Of a DNA stretch of 64,000 bases, positions 33,619 to 43,716 are shown in pieces. Position 1 is the first letter of the stretch. Each line of letters starts with the position of its first letter. Under the pieces are notes generated by a model, which was not told where the DNA came from, made no database searches, and saw only the letters and a list, made by a program, of their open reading frames with translations. The DNA comes from Mucilaginibacter conchicola (lineage in GTDB: Bacteria; Bacteroidota; Bacteroidia; Sphingobacteriales; Sphingobacteriaceae): positions 1,392,878 to 1,456,877 of the forward strand of contig NZ_QWDC01000002.1 in the NCBI RefSeq assembly GCF_003432115.1, in the 5' to 3' direction. A program made the position numbers and the translations under genes.

Positions 33619-36600
33619 TTGAGCGACGTATCTACCATTGATCGAATACTTTCCGGTGGCGACCACACAGGTGCTATCATCCAAAATATTGATTGGTCAA
33701 TCACTACCATTGGATCACCGGATACCTGGCCCGACAGTTTGGTGTCAGCTCTAAGTGTTGGCCTTTATTCCGGTTTTCCGATCGCCATTTACTGGGGTGC
33801 AGACTTCACTTTGCTATACAATGATGCGTGGAGCAGTATCCCGGGTGATAAACATCCCTGGGCCCTGGGTAAGCCGGGCGCGGTCGTTTGGCCGGAGATC
33901 TGGGACGGATTACGCGAGGAGTTTGAAACTGTCCTTCATGAAGGTCGGTCATACCGCAGGCCGGATGCGCTTTTGCTGATGCATCGGTACGGTTATACTG
34001 AGGAATGTTATTTTGACTATACCTTATCACCGATCATTTCGCGTGAAGGTGAGATAGGTGGTGTGTACAACGCGGTTATTGAAACCACCTTCAAGGTCAT
34101 TCAGGAACGGCGCAATAAGGTGATCAGTGAATTTATCCAGCATAAATACCTGGCGCACCACCAGGATGAAGCCCTCCAATTTATAGGTAATATCCTTACG
34201 CATGCGGCAGAGGACATTCCATTTTACATGCTTTATATATTTCCGGGGCATGTTGGGCGAGATGCGGAATTAACCGCTTACGGAAACATCACAAAAGCCT
34301 CGGCAAAACAAGCCAAATGGCCCGCAACACAGCCGTCAGATGACGGGTCGCCGGTGGTTATAACTGATCTGCGTCAATACCTCAGGGAAGAAGTAGTGAA
34401 TTTTTGGCCGGAACCGGTAAGCGAAGCGGTGCTGCTACCGATCAGTAAGGATGAAGCAAGTGTTAAGGGCTTTGTTGTTTTCGGTGCTTCTGCACGTAAG
34501 CGGCTGGATGATGCTTATATCACGTTCCTCCAGACGGTAGCCATACATACCGGAAGTTTGCTCAATAATGCTGCTGCCTATGAAACCAATGAAGCTTACC
34601 ATCGTGAGCAGGCGCTGAATGAAGAACTGGCTGCCGCGAATGAGGAACTCACCGCTATCAATGAGGAACTGGTGCAAACGCAAACCAGTTTGAATGAGCT
34701 AAACCAGGAATTGGAAGAAAGGGTGGAAACCCGTACCCTGGAGGTTTTGACTGCTCAGGCGGCAGCGGTGACCGAAAGAGATCGACTAAAGCGATTTTTG
34801 ATGGATGCGCCTGCTGCCATATGTATCCTTAACGGGCCGGAAATGAATTACGAATTGGTCAACGCTTCCTATCAGCAGCTATTGCCAGAAAGACAGTTAT
34901 TAGGTCTTCCAATTTTACAAGCCTTACCGGAGATTGAAGATCAGCCGATATGGGATGTCCTGCACAAAGTATATCAAACAGGCGAGGCTTACCACGGGAA
35001 TGAGGTGCCCGTTGCGTTTATTTCGCCAGATGGCGGGACTGCCGAGGAGAGGTATTTCAACTTTACTTACCAGGCGAAACATGGGCCAGATAAAGTGGTC
35101 GATGGCATCATGGTGTTTGCTTTTGAAGTGACGGATATGGTGCGGTCAAGACAACTGGTCGAGGAAAGCTATGCTCAGTTGCAGGCATTGAATGAGGAAG
35201 TCGCTGCCACAAATGAAGAACTGGCGGCCACGAACGAGGAACTCATCACGACCAATGAAGACCTTTATGCAACAAAAGCAGAGCTTGAAAAAAGCATTAG
35301 TGAACTAGAAGCCAGCGAAAACCGGTTCAGGGCGTTAATTCAGCATGCGCCGGTAGCTATCGCCGTAGTGAACGGTCCTGATCTTATCCTGGAAACCGCG
35401 AATACCGCCCGTTTGGAACTTTGGGGCAAAACCAAGGATGTTATAGGTCTTAAATTGAAAGATGCATTGCCGGAAATGGCCGGCCAGCATTATCTCCAGA
35501 TCCTATCTGCTGTTTATGAGACCGGACGGACGTACCACGGCAATGAATCACGTGCGTTCGTCGAACGTAATGGTGTTCTGACTGAAGGTTTCTACAACTT
35601 TGTTTATGAGCCTATACAAGACGGCGACGGACAAGTAACCGGTATCATCCTGGTGACGATCGATGTTACGCAGCAGGTACAAGCGCGAAAAGCGTTGGAG
35701 GGTGCGCAGGATACCCTGAAATTCGCCTTTGTTGCGGCAGAACTGGGCACTTTCGATCTGGATTTGGATAAAGGGACCTTATCCTGGGATGACCGGTGCA
35801 GAGAATTATTTGGGGTTAGTCATCATAATGAGGTCACCTATGAAAAAGACTTTGTAAACGGCCTGCATCCCGATGACCGGGAGCGTATCGTAGAAATCAT
35901 TAACAATGTATTCGTCAGATCAATCAGCAATGGCGACTATGACGTAGAGTACAGGACGGTTGGGGCAGAAGACGAGCGCGTGCGCTGGGTACGGGCAAAA
36001 GGTAAGGCTTATTTTGATGAGAATGACAAGCCGTTGCGGTTCGTAGGCGCTGTTCTGGATATTACCGAACAAAAGCTGGACGAGATACGGAAAAATGATT
36101 TCATCGGTATGGTCAGCCACGAATTGAAGACGCCATTAACCTCGCTGAGCGCCTACGTGCAGGTATTGCTTTCCAAAGCCAGAAAAGGCGAAGATAAATT
36201 TACGCTCGATGCCCTAACCAAAACGAGTCAACAGGCTAAAAAGATGAGTAATATGATCAACGGGTTCCTGAATATCTCCAGGTTCGAATCCGGAAAGATC
36301 CATTTGGAAAAATCGACCTTCGAACTAGATAGCCTAGTTAAAGATGCTATCGATGAGACGCTGCTAGTGGTATCATCTCATACCATCACCCTGCTTCCTT
36401 GCCAGCCCATACAAGTTTATGCCGATGGCGGCAAAATCTCTTCTGTGGTCACTAATCTATTAAGCAATGCGGTTAAGTATTCACCTCGTGGCACGAACAT
36501 CGAGGTCAGCTGTATCGTAACCGGGTCAATGGCCAGGGTGAATGTACGTGATGAAGGCATCGGCATAAGTCCGCAAGATCAGGAAAAGTTGTTTGACCGC

Positions 36601-36762
36601 TATTACCGTGTAGAAAGCAAGCAGGCGCGGTACGTGTCAGGGTTTGGTATAGGGTTATATCTTTCCGCAGAAATAATTCATCGCCATGATGGCGAAATTA
36701 GCGTTGAAAGTGAACCCGGGAAGGGCAGCACGTTTTGGTTTACTCTGCCAGTCGGCGCATAA
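33619..36762 (+). CDS. Multi-PAS sensor histidine kinase, soluble
   Basis: A 1047-residue kinase without membrane helices. Order: PAS-like region (about 20-170), GAF-like region (about 180-320), a Glu-rich coiled coil (EELAAANEELTAINEELVQT), a PAS near 390-510, a second such coiled coil, PAS near 570-690, a PAC-type PAS near 700-825, then HisKA with SHELKTPLTSLSAYV near residue 830 and HATPase_c with NLLSNAVKYSP, DEGIGIS and GFGIGLYLSAEI. The TTG at 33619 is used because a stop codon lies directly before it and no upstream ATG exists. The REC protein 111 bp downstream is a likely partner. Confidence 0.92.
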   Translation: MSDVSTIDRILSGGDHTGAIIQNIDWSITTIGSPDTWPDSLVSALSVGLYSGFPIAIYWGADFTLLYNDAWSSIPGDKHPWALGKPGAVVWPEIWDGLREEFETVLHEGRSYRRPDALLLMHRYGYTEECYFDYTLSPIISREGEIGGVYNAVIETTFKVIQERRNKVISEFIQHKYLAHHQDEALQFIGNILTHAAEDIPFYMLYIFPGHVGRDAELTAYGNITKASAKQAKWPATQPSDDGSPVVITDLRQYLREEVVNFWPEPVSEAVLLPISKDEASVKGFVVFGASARKRLDDAYITFLQTVAIHTGSLLNNAAAYETNEAYHREQALNEELAAANEELTAINEELVQTQTSLNELNQELEERVETRTLEVLTAQAAAVTERDRLKRFLMDAPAAICILNGPEMNYELVNASYQQLLPERQLLGLPILQALPEIEDQPIWDVLHKVYQTGEAYHGNEVPVAFISPDGGTAEERYFNFTYQAKHGPDKVVDGIMVFAFEVTDMVRSRQLVEESYAQLQALNEEVAATNEELAATNEELITTNEDLYATKAELEKSISELEASENRFRALIQHAPVAIAVVNGPDLILETANTARLELWGKTKDVIGLKLKDALPEMAGQHYLQILSAVYETGRTYHGNESRAFVERNGVLTEGFYNFVYEPIQDGDGQVTGIILVTIDVTQQVQARKALEGAQDTLKFAFVAAELGTFDLDLDKGTLSWDDRCRELFGVSHHNEVTYEKDFVNGLHPDDRERIVEIINNVFVRSISNGDYDVEYRTVGAEDERVRWVRAKGKAYFDENDKPLRFVGAVLDITEQKLDEIRKNDFIGMVSHELKTPLTSLSAYVQVLLSKARKGEDKFTLDALTKTSQQAKKMSNMINGFLNISRFESGKIHLEKSTFELDSLVKDAIDETLLVVSSHTITLLPCQPIQVYADGGKISSVVTNLLSNAVKYSPRGTNIEVSCIVTGSMARVNVRDEGIGISPQDQEKLFDRYYRVESKQARYVSGFGIGLYLSAEIIHRHDGEISVESEPGKGSTFWFTLPVGA

Positions 36763-36873
36763 GTAAAATTGCTATCATGACTGTAATTTGGTGCTGGTTA
36801 CACGGCAGCGAATTAACTTCGCTTTGTCTTAGGATAGTCTTAAATTCGCGAACCCAATAAAGCTATTTGATTT

Positions 36874-37257
36874 ATGACCCAAAAAAAGATATTGCTGGTA
36901 GAAACAGACGATAGCCTGCGTGAGATCGTCGCTTATGTTCTCAAAGATGAAGGATTTGACGTGATCAAAGCGGATCCTGACATGGCTTTTCTGATGAAAT
37001 ATACTACGGCTGACCTTATCTTGCTGGATGAGTGGGTCAATAGAGAGGGTGGTGACATGATGTGTCGTGAGATCAAGGCTGTGCATGAGTTACAGCACAT
37101 TCCTGTGGTTATCCTATCCACTGCAATCAATATTGAAGAAATCGTGGAATCATGTAAGGCGGACGGCTTTGTCCGTAAACCGTTCGACGTGGATGATTTA
37201 TTAGGTGAGGTCAAAAGATGCCTCAAAACAGGGTTGGGCCAATCAGCATTTGCCTAA
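36874..37257 (+). CDS. Single-domain response regulator
   Basis: 127 residues, REC only: ILLVETDDS (acidic pocket), LILLDEW with phospho-acceptor Asp near residue 51, VVILSTA (Thr/Ser site) and FVRKPFD (Lys). There is no output domain, so it would pass phosphate on or act by protein binding. It follows the multi-PAS kinase on the same strand. The Val/Glu at the first acidic position (VETDD and not VDDD) is slightly unusual. Confidence 0.88.
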   Translation: MTQKKILLVETDDSLREIVAYVLKDEGFDVIKADPDMAFLMKYTTADLILLDEWVNREGGDMMCREIKAVHELQHIPVVILSTAINIEEIVESCKADGFVRKPFDVDDLLGEVKRCLKTGLGQSAFA

Positions 37258-37592
37258 AACCAAACTTTCCTTAGAGGATATGCCCAAGCAAGCGTCTATG
37301 TTAAAGAACAGTAGCTCTTCAACAGTGAAGAGACAAAAACAATCCTAGAATTTGCTAAGGTTCAGGATTTATTTTATTCCGGTAAAATTGATAGTAAAAA
37401 TTTCATCAGTGAGCGCGCAGAGCAAAAGGTTTACCGGCTGAATGGTTCCCAGATCATCAAAACCAGCGCCGGAATATTTTATGAGTGCTGGCTAGAGTCC
37501 ATTAACAAAGGAGGATAGCGCTTTTGGTCACATCATTCCGGGTTTCATCACATTTTTCGAAACCTGATCTGAAGTTGTTGTAATCTTGTGGC
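37258..37592. other. Intergenic with an open frame lacking a start
   Basis: Bases 37315-37518 are open on the plus strand (LFNSEETKTILEFAKVQDLF, then KVYRLNGSQIIKTSAGIFYE) and have good coding character, but no ATG, GTG or TTG is in frame after the stop at 37312. This is probably the end of a decayed small gene of unknown family. The rest is the promoter side of the LytS gene at 37593. Confidence 0.4.
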
Positions 37593-39026
37593 ATGACAAC
37601 AACGAAAGTTAAATGGAGATCCTACGAGATGCTGCTGGTCGCAGGCGCTACCGTCATGATTCTTGCAAGATTTCAGATGCCCGGAATTTCTGCACTGCCA
37701 ATTTTATTGGCCTGGTTCTGGTTGAACAGGTTAGTCATTGCCGTGGCTAAAAAGCCGGGTTGGTCCATAATGATCTTTGCAGTGCTGCAGGTCCTGCTCC
37801 TCAGCTATCTCCTCGGCCCGGGAATAAACTTCATTTCCTTTTACAGCGATCAAGAATTTTTCTTCCCTGGAGGTATGCCGCTAACATTGGGCTATCACCC
37901 GCAGCCTTTGCTCAACGCTTTTGGGGGTTGGACCGTTTCATTGCTATTGATCACCTGTTATCTGTTTTATGCCGTATGTCGTGAACTGATCATTTACAGC
38001 GTCGAGAATAGCGGGATAGGAAAAGCGTTTTACCTGCTGGTGATCAACAGGGTCACCGCCTTTACTTTTGGGATCCTCGCTGTCCCGTTCGCGGGTTTGG
38101 TCACCGGCCTGTTCGGGGAGATATTTTACCATTACTACTTTGCCTTCCTTCCAGCTACAGCCGCCATTGCATTGTCCTGTTACTATTACCTGTTCCCTTT
38201 CCAAATGTCCGGCGGCTGGCGGAGTAGGGCATTCATCAGCAAGCTCCTGGCGGTTAATTTTTTAAGTGTCTTTGTCTTCTCGTTTTTTTTAGGCGAACAT
38301 TGGCAATTCAATGTGGTCCTGGAATGGTTTTTATTCGAACTGCTCCTTGTTGTGCCGCTTACTTGGCTGACTTACCGGAATAATCATGATCTTGTACTGG
38401 AAGTCAGCAGCATGAGCCGAGACCTGGCGGCGTCCCGGGCGGATCTTGGTGCCCTGAAAATGCAGATTAACCCACATTTTCTGTTCAATGCATTGAATGC
38501 ACTTTATGCTATGGCGCTACAGGACGGGTCGGTCACCACTGCTGCCGGTATCCAGCAATTAGGGGATATGATGCGGTTTATGCTAGAAGACAATCAACAG
38601 GACCGGATCCCCTTGCAAAGTGAGCTGGACTACCTGCGCAACTATACAGATCTGCAGCGTTTGCGGTTTACCGATGCTGACGCGCTTAAGATAGCCGTTG
38701 ATATCCAGGCCGGTCAAGATGATCAGATGATCGCACCCATGTTACTTATTCCCTTTGTAGAGAATGCCTTTAAGCATGGCATACGTCAGGAGGCTCCTTC
38801 ATGGATAAATCTCGTTTTGAGCGTTCGTTCGGGGAAATTGTACTTTCAGCTCGCGAACAGTCTGCACAGCTCCCTTGAGAACGACCCGGAGGAAAGGCGG
38901 CAGGGCATCGGCTTGCGGAATGTGCGTGACCGTTTGTCCCTGCTTTATCCCGGCGGGCATCAGCTGGAATATGGTACCGAAGGCAACACATTTAATGTAA
39001 CTTTGATCCTGAACCTGAAAAATTAA
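37593..39026 (+). CDS. LytS-type sensor histidine kinase
   Basis: 477 residues with about six to seven N-terminal membrane helices (to residue ~265), then a linker and the His_kinase domain: MQINPHFLFNALNALYAMAL with the phospho-acceptor His, PFVENAFKHGI (N box) and GIGLRNVRDRL (G box). It has a larger membrane part than the kinase at 25591. It is in an operon with a LytTR regulator (3 bp gap) and a serine hydrolase. Confidence 0.92.
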   Translation: MTTTKVKWRSYEMLLVAGATVMILARFQMPGISALPILLAWFWLNRLVIAVAKKPGWSIMIFAVLQVLLLSYLLGPGINFISFYSDQEFFFPGGMPLTLGYHPQPLLNAFGGWTVSLLLITCYLFYAVCRELIIYSVENSGIGKAFYLLVINRVTAFTFGILAVPFAGLVTGLFGEIFYHYYFAFLPATAAIALSCYYYLFPFQMSGGWRSRAFISKLLAVNFLSVFVFSFFLGEHWQFNVVLEWFLFELLLVVPLTWLTYRNNHDLVLEVSSMSRDLAASRADLGALKMQINPHFLFNALNALYAMALQDGSVTTAAGIQQLGDMMRFMLEDNQQDRIPLQSELDYLRNYTDLQRLRFTDADALKIAVDIQAGQDDQMIAPMLLIPFVENAFKHGIRQEAPSWINLVLSVRSGKLYFQLANSLHSSLENDPEERRQGIGLRNVRDRLSLLYPGGHQLEYGTEGNTFNVTLILNLKN

Positions 39027-39029
39027 GTT

Positions 39030-39725
39030 ATGCTTACCGCTATTGCAATTGACGATGAGCCACTCGCGCTCAAGGCCTTAAGTATTATTTGTGAACAAAT
39101 TCCTTTTATGCGTCTGGCTGCAATATTCACCAGGCCGACCGAGGCGATCGCCTATCTGCACAGGGAAAAGACCGATCTGATCTTTCTGGATATCCGGATG
39201 CCGGACATTACCGGCATCGACTTCATGAAGGCACTCAGCAAACCGGTCATGGTGGTCTTCACCACTGCCTACAGCGAATATGCGGTGCAATGCTTTGAAC
39301 TGGATGCTGTTGATTACCTGTTAAAGCCATTTTCACTGGCCCGGCTGCTGAAGGCCTGCAACAAGGCGGCGGACCTGCAGGCCTTACGGACACCTCTCAC
39401 CGGGCCGGAACCGCTAAGAACAAGCGTGTTCATCAAATGCGGCTATGAACAGGTGAAAGTAATGCTGGAGGACATCTTATACATCGAAAGCCTTGGGAAC
39501 TATGTGCAATTCTTCTGTAAGGATAGCAAACTGGTAGCCCGGCTGACGATGAACGAAGCTGCGGATCTGCTGCCGCAGCAAAACTTCATTAGGATCCACC
39601 GTTCTTACCTGGTCGCAAAATCCATGATCACCAGGGTGGATAAACAAACCGTTTGGTTAAACGAAAAGGCGTTACCGATAGGAGAGGTTTTTGCCCGCGA
39701 AATATATCAATATCTAAAAAGTTAA
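39030..39725 (+). CDS. LytTR-type response regulator
   Basis: 231 residues: REC domain (IAIDDEPLAL, LIFLDIRMPDITG with the phospho-acceptor Asp near residue 53, and YLLKPFS) and LytTR DNA-binding domain (DILYIESLGNYVQFF; NFIRIHRSYLVAKSMI). It is the partner of the LytS kinase 3 bp upstream. The serine hydrolase gene follows after 6 bp and is cotranscribed. Confidence 0.94.
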   Translation: MLTAIAIDDEPLALKALSIICEQIPFMRLAAIFTRPTEAIAYLHREKTDLIFLDIRMPDITGIDFMKALSKPVMVVFTTAYSEYAVQCFELDAVDYLLKPFSLARLLKACNKAADLQALRTPLTGPEPLRTSVFIKCGYEQVKVMLEDILYIESLGNYVQFFCKDSKLVARLTMNEAADLLPQQNFIRIHRSYLVAKSMITRVDKQTVWLNEKALPIGEVFAREIYQYLKS

Positions 39726-39731
39726 GTCCAT

Positions 39732-41081
39732 ATGAAAAAATTCATCATCTTATTGCTGGCACTGTTGCCGGCCGGGACGGTCTGTGCCCAGCATTTACCG
39801 CAGCGACTGGATGAACTCCTGTCCGCTTATGCGTCTGTTCATGAATTCACCGGAACAGTATTGGTCGCAAAAAAAGGGGAGGTGCTGCTGGAAAAAGGAT
39901 ATGGTTCTCAAAATATACGGCAGCGGATCCCGAATAGCCCGGCTACCATATTTGAAATTGCATCCGTAACGAAGACCTTTACCGCCGCACTGATCCTGAA
40001 GCTTGTGGAAGAAAACAAACTGTCACTTGATGACCGGTTGAGTCAGTACTACCCGGCATATCCCCACGGGGAAAGCATCCGTATCAGGCATTTGTTAACG
40101 CATACCTCGGGCATTTACAATTACACGGAGAACGGGGATTTTATGCACGAGCGCTCCGGCGAACCGGCTGATGAACGGTCAATGATGGCCTTATTCGAAG
40201 ATCAGCCGCTTGAATTTGAACCCGGAAAAGGCTGGAAATACTCGAACTCCGGCTATCAGTTACTCGGTTATATCATTACAAAAGTGACCGGTATGACCTA
40301 CCAGCAGGCCATCCGGAAATACATTTTCCAACCCTTGCAAATGACGCATAGCGGATTTGATTTCATGCACCTGGACACGCTAAAGGCGGCGAAAGGTTAT
40401 TATGACCCTGGCAGCGGTAAGATATATACGATGGTCGCGCCCCTGATTGATTCTACGGTCACTTTATCGGCAGGCAGCATATACAGTACGGTCAATGACC
40501 TCTATAAATGGCACGAGGGCTTGCAGCAGAATAAGGTTATGAACAAGGAGAGCCAGGAGCTGGCGTATCTGCCGGTCAGGGAAAATTACGGGTACGGATG
40601 GATCATCGATTCGATTTACGGTAAAAAAGTGGTCGCGCATAGCGGCGGGGTTTTTGGTTTCCGGAGCAATTTTGCACGTGTTCCGGAAGACGATATCTGT
40701 GTGATCTTGCTCAGCAATACGGAAACACCAGCACTTAACGAGATCACAAGGTCTGTCCTCGCAGTGCTCTATCAGCGTTCGTACCAAATACCACGGAACA
40801 AGCAACCGGTGACACTTCCCGGGGAAAAACTCCGGCAGTACACCGGTAATTATCTGGAGCGGAAACGTTCGCTGAAAATAGAGATAAAACTGGAGAACGG
40901 TGAACTGATCGCCTATCCCTACCAGGGTCCGAGGTCCGCATTGGTGGCTACTGATGACAGTCACTTTTTTATCAAGGACCAGCAGGGGGCCGAGATCGGG
41001 TTCACCAAGGACAGTACCGGCAAGGTGCGGGCCATGACTTTTACGATCAACGGGGAGACGCACCTGGCAGATAAGCTTTGA
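39732..41081 (+). CDS. Secreted beta-lactamase-fold serine hydrolase
   Basis: 449 residues with signal peptide (MKKFIILLLALLPAGTVCAQ). Class C beta-lactamase/DD-peptidase fold: SxxK in ASVTKTF near residue 81, YxN in YSNSGYQLLG near residue 170 and HSGG near residue 305. The last ~100 residues form a beta-rich extra domain common in such esterase/peptidase proteins (LRQYTGNYLE). Substrate unknown; family members include penicillin-binding proteins, esterases and peptidases. It is cotranscribed with the LytS/LytTR pair. Confidence 0.88.
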   Translation: MKKFIILLLALLPAGTVCAQHLPQRLDELLSAYASVHEFTGTVLVAKKGEVLLEKGYGSQNIRQRIPNSPATIFEIASVTKTFTAALILKLVEENKLSLDDRLSQYYPAYPHGESIRIRHLLTHTSGIYNYTENGDFMHERSGEPADERSMMALFEDQPLEFEPGKGWKYSNSGYQLLGYIITKVTGMTYQQAIRKYIFQPLQMTHSGFDFMHLDTLKAAKGYYDPGSGKIYTMVAPLIDSTVTLSAGSIYSTVNDLYKWHEGLQQNKVMNKESQELAYLPVRENYGYGWIIDSIYGKKVVAHSGGVFGFRSNFARVPEDDICVILLSNTETPALNEITRSVLAVLYQRSYQIPRNKQPVTLPGEKLRQYTGNYLERKRSLKIEIKLENGELIAYPYQGPRSALVATDDSHFFIKDQQGAEIGFTKDSTGKVRAMTFTINGETHLADKL

Positions 41082-41115
41082 TTAGGCCGGGGACAGAAAG
41101 TGTCACAAAGGAAAA

Positions 41116-41583
41116 TCAGATCATCATGATTTCCTTACAAAAGTCGATAAATTGCTCATTACTCGTAAAATCCATGTTCTTTTTGATCAGGTCGTTCCCG
41201 CTGCCGGCACGGGAACGTATCCCTACGCCGTTGTCACGGTAACGATCATTAGGTACCTATCATTGATCTGGAAAGCGAGCAGTGCCTGGCTGGCTTCACT
41301 GTGCTTGCGCATGTTGATCAGTAGCTTCGTGATAACGGGTTTAAGTTTGCTATTGATCCTTTCGCTGACATGCGCCCAGATACTTGGTTCATTGCCGGAC
41401 AGGGCAAGGCGGATACCCGGTCTTAAAGCTCTTCATTATTTGCAGCAGTTCTTCATCAAAGGCTGCAGACGTGGCGTCCGGCCTCTTATGCAAGATATCC
41501 CTGGACTGTTCGATCATGGCCTCCTGTTTGTCCAGAAGTTCGTCTTTGGGTAAGTCATCGCTGCGCTCCACTTCGTTCATCAC
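41116..41583 (-). pseudogene. Frameshifted hypothetical gene after the monooxygenase
   Basis: Three minus-strand frames join into one plausible protein: MNEVERSDDLPKDELLDKQE to LLQIMKSFKTG, a shift near 41418 to RLALSGNEPSIWAHVSERIN and LLINMRKHSEASQALLAFQI, and another shift near 41250 to DNGVGIRSRAGSGNDLIKKN ending at 41116. The family is not recognised. It starts 11 bp after the Tet(X)-like gene and would share its transcript. Confidence 0.4.
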
Positions 41584-41593
41584 GGCATATAAC

Positions 41594-42781
41594 CTATTCC
41601 ATGGTTTGTCCGCTCAACATCGTGATCATTTGCTGGATGGATTCATCGGTGGGCGAAGCAAAATCCCTGATACCGTTCACAGTTTCCTTACATAAAGCTG
41701 CGGCTTTCGCGATCATACTGTCTTCATAGGCAATGACTGCCTCCTGCAGGCTTGAATACCCAGCACTCGTCAGGCATTCGCTTAAATTCAGAGCATCCAG
41801 CATGGCGAGATTAACGCCTTCGCCATTAGGCGGCATAAGATGCGCTGCGTCGCCCAGCAGGGTGAGATTGCCTTTCGTCGCCCAGCGTTGGTCTAATGGG
41901 TAATAGCTTAGCGGACGGAATACAAAATGAGCACTGGTTTTAAAAAGTGAAGAAAACACCGGGTTCCAGTTTTCATGGGTTTTGACCAGGTAAGTACATA
42001 TCTGTTCCCTGTTGTCGAAATCTAAACCGCTCGTTTCCTTCCAGTTTTCCGGGAGCATGGAGGCAATATAAAAGGTCAATCCACCGTCCCCTCTTGGCTG
42101 GACAGCCAGCGTTCGCCCTTCACCCATGACCATAAGATTGGCATTATCAACCAGGCGGTATATTTCCGGGCAAATAGTTTCGGGATGATCGATCTCTCCT
42201 TGAATAATGCTGGCCCCCGAATACTGCGCTTCAATGCTGGTCAGGTAAGGCCTCACCTTTGAACGGTAGCCATCTGCACCGATGGCCAGATCCGCAGTTG
42301 CAATCTTTCCGTTCGTAAACTGTAATTGCCAACGGCCATCAATTTCCCTCATCTCTTTAAACTGGCTGTCCCATACTACGGTGTCCGGAAAAAGTGCATC
42401 AATAAGCAGATCTCGTAACGAACCACGATCAATCTCCGGACGAAAGTCCGGGTCACCAAATCCAATTTTTTTCACTTGGTTGCCGTCGTCTAAAAGGATG
42501 TTCCCGGCGGGATCAAGCAAGCGGTATCTATCCGCACCGACCATGTATTTTGTTTTGAAAGCATCGGTCAGGTTTGCCTCTTCGATCACCTTCAGGCCGG
42601 AATCAAAGTGCAGGTCTACAATAGCACCCTGTACGCGTGAGGCCTGACTGAGATCCCGTTCATAAACCTTCACTTGAGCGCCCTTCATTTGTAACAATCT
42701 GGCGAGCGTCAGACCGCCCGGTCCTCCACCTATAATTGCTATTTCTTTTTCCCGTATGCGATTTTTTACTGATGCTGTCAT
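41594..42781 (-). CDS. Tet(X)-like FAD-dependent monooxygenase
   Basis: 395 residues of the class A flavin monooxygenase fold: GGGPGGLTLARLLQMKGAQV for FAD binding near residue 18, a DG-type motif (AIGADGYRSKVR) near residue 195, and GDAAHLMPPNGEGVN near residue 318. The overall sequence runs parallel to Tet(X), the tetracycline-inactivating enzyme (VYERD, LDLH/VDLH, IWD/VWD, INCP/ICPE, the AAHLMPP region). Many such proteins in soil Bacteroidota act on other aromatic compounds, so resistance is not proven. An AraC-type regulator lies 77 bp upstream in the same direction. Confidence 0.85.
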   Translation of the reverse strand: MTASVKNRIREKEIAIIGGGPGGLTLARLLQMKGAQVKVYERDLSQASRVQGAIVDLHFDSGLKVIEEANLTDAFKTKYMVGADRYRLLDPAGNILLDDGNQVKKIGFGDPDFRPEIDRGSLRDLLIDALFPDTVVWDSQFKEMREIDGRWQLQFTNGKIATADLAIGADGYRSKVRPYLTSIEAQYSGASIIQGEIDHPETICPEIYRLVDNANLMVMGEGRTLAVQPRGDGGLTFYIASMLPENWKETSGLDFDNREQICTYLVKTHENWNPVFSSLFKTSAHFVFRPLSYYPLDQRWATKGNLTLLGDAAHLMPPNGEGVNLAMLDALNLSECLTSAGYSSLQEAVIAYEDSMIAKAAALCKETVNGIRDFASPTDESIQQMITMLSGQTME

Positions 42782-42858
42782 GTCTTTCGTTTTTTTACAA
42801 GAGCAAAGGAATGCAGCTTTTAAGTCGCAATAAATAACAGGAAGCGGAGAGTATAGGA

Positions 42859-43716
42859 CTAATGGCGGTTATTTACCCTAAACATGGCTGGTGTCATACC
42901 GGCGCTTCTCGCGAACAGCCGGCTAAAATAAGAATGATCATCGTAGCCGAGATCAGCCGAAATCTCTTTTATCGATTTGGTGGAATGATAAAGCAGGCGT
43001 TTGGCTTCCAGTATGACGCGCTGCCGGATATGCTGGGATACGGATTTTCCGGTAGCCGCTTTGACACATTCATTCAGATAGGAGGTCGTTATATTCAGGC
43101 TGGCGGCATAGGCGGACGGGGTTTTAACGCTCTTGAAATGATGTTCTAGGTATTGTTTGAAAGACCTTGTCAATTCTTCCGTACGTGTGTGCTCTCTGGT
43201 CGCTTTGCCCTGGGACTGGTACTGGGAGATAACGAGACCGACCAGCGTATTGCAGCTATCCTGCAAAATAGGGTGATGCAACAGGCCTTCCTTCTGTTCG
43301 GCCAGCTTCAAACTCAACGCTGCGGCCTCAGAAAGTGTCTCCACTATTTCCGGTTTGACCGGTAAGGCGTTGACGGGCATGAGGCCGTTCAGTAATTGTA
43401 AATACTCTGGCCGGAGGTTTTCTTCGGTGATCATCCAGGTGCTGACGACAGCGGACTCAAATGCAATGACCCGGTGAATCTGGCTGGGATGGATGAAGAT
43501 AATGGCTGGCGCTGACAGGTAACAGGTTTGGAAATCGACCTCGAGATGAGTTTTTCCTTCTTCCTGAACGATAAAGGTAAAGCCGCCATCACGGTGGGCA
43601 CGCTCGATGTCCTGCTGCTGCATAGAGCCGTTAAAAGCTTCCCGCATCAACATGATTCCCGGATTGGAACCTGGAGGTAAACCGTAAACCGGTATATGCT
43701 GTTTTGTTTTACGCAT
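42859..43716 (-). CDS. AraC-family regulator
   Basis: 285 residues. An N-terminal cupin-like sensing part (about 1-150) is followed by an AraC double HTH (SAYAASLNITTSYLNECVKA; IKEISADLGYDDHSYFSRLF). It lies upstream of the Tet(X)-like gene in the same direction and probably regulates it. Confidence 0.9.
   Translation of the reverse strand: MRKTKQHIPVYGLPPGSNPGIMLMREAFNGSMQQQDIERAHRDGGFTFIVQEEGKTHLEVDFQTCYLSAPAIIFIHPSQIHRVIAFESAVVSTWMITEENLRPEYLQLLNGLMPVNALPVKPEIVETLSEAAALSLKLAEQKEGLLHHPILQDSCNTLVGLVISQYQSQGKATREHTRTEELTRSFKQYLEHHFKSVKTPSAYAASLNITTSYLNECVKAATGKSVSQHIRQRVILEAKRLLYHSTKSIKEISADLGYDDHSYFSRLFARSAGMTPAMFRVNNRH

Noticed and set aside
36283..36293. GGTTCGAATCC, identical to a tRNA T-arm
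   Set aside because: It lies inside the sensor kinase gene and codes for the conserved RFES of the HisKA helix; there is no acceptor stem or anticodon arm around it.
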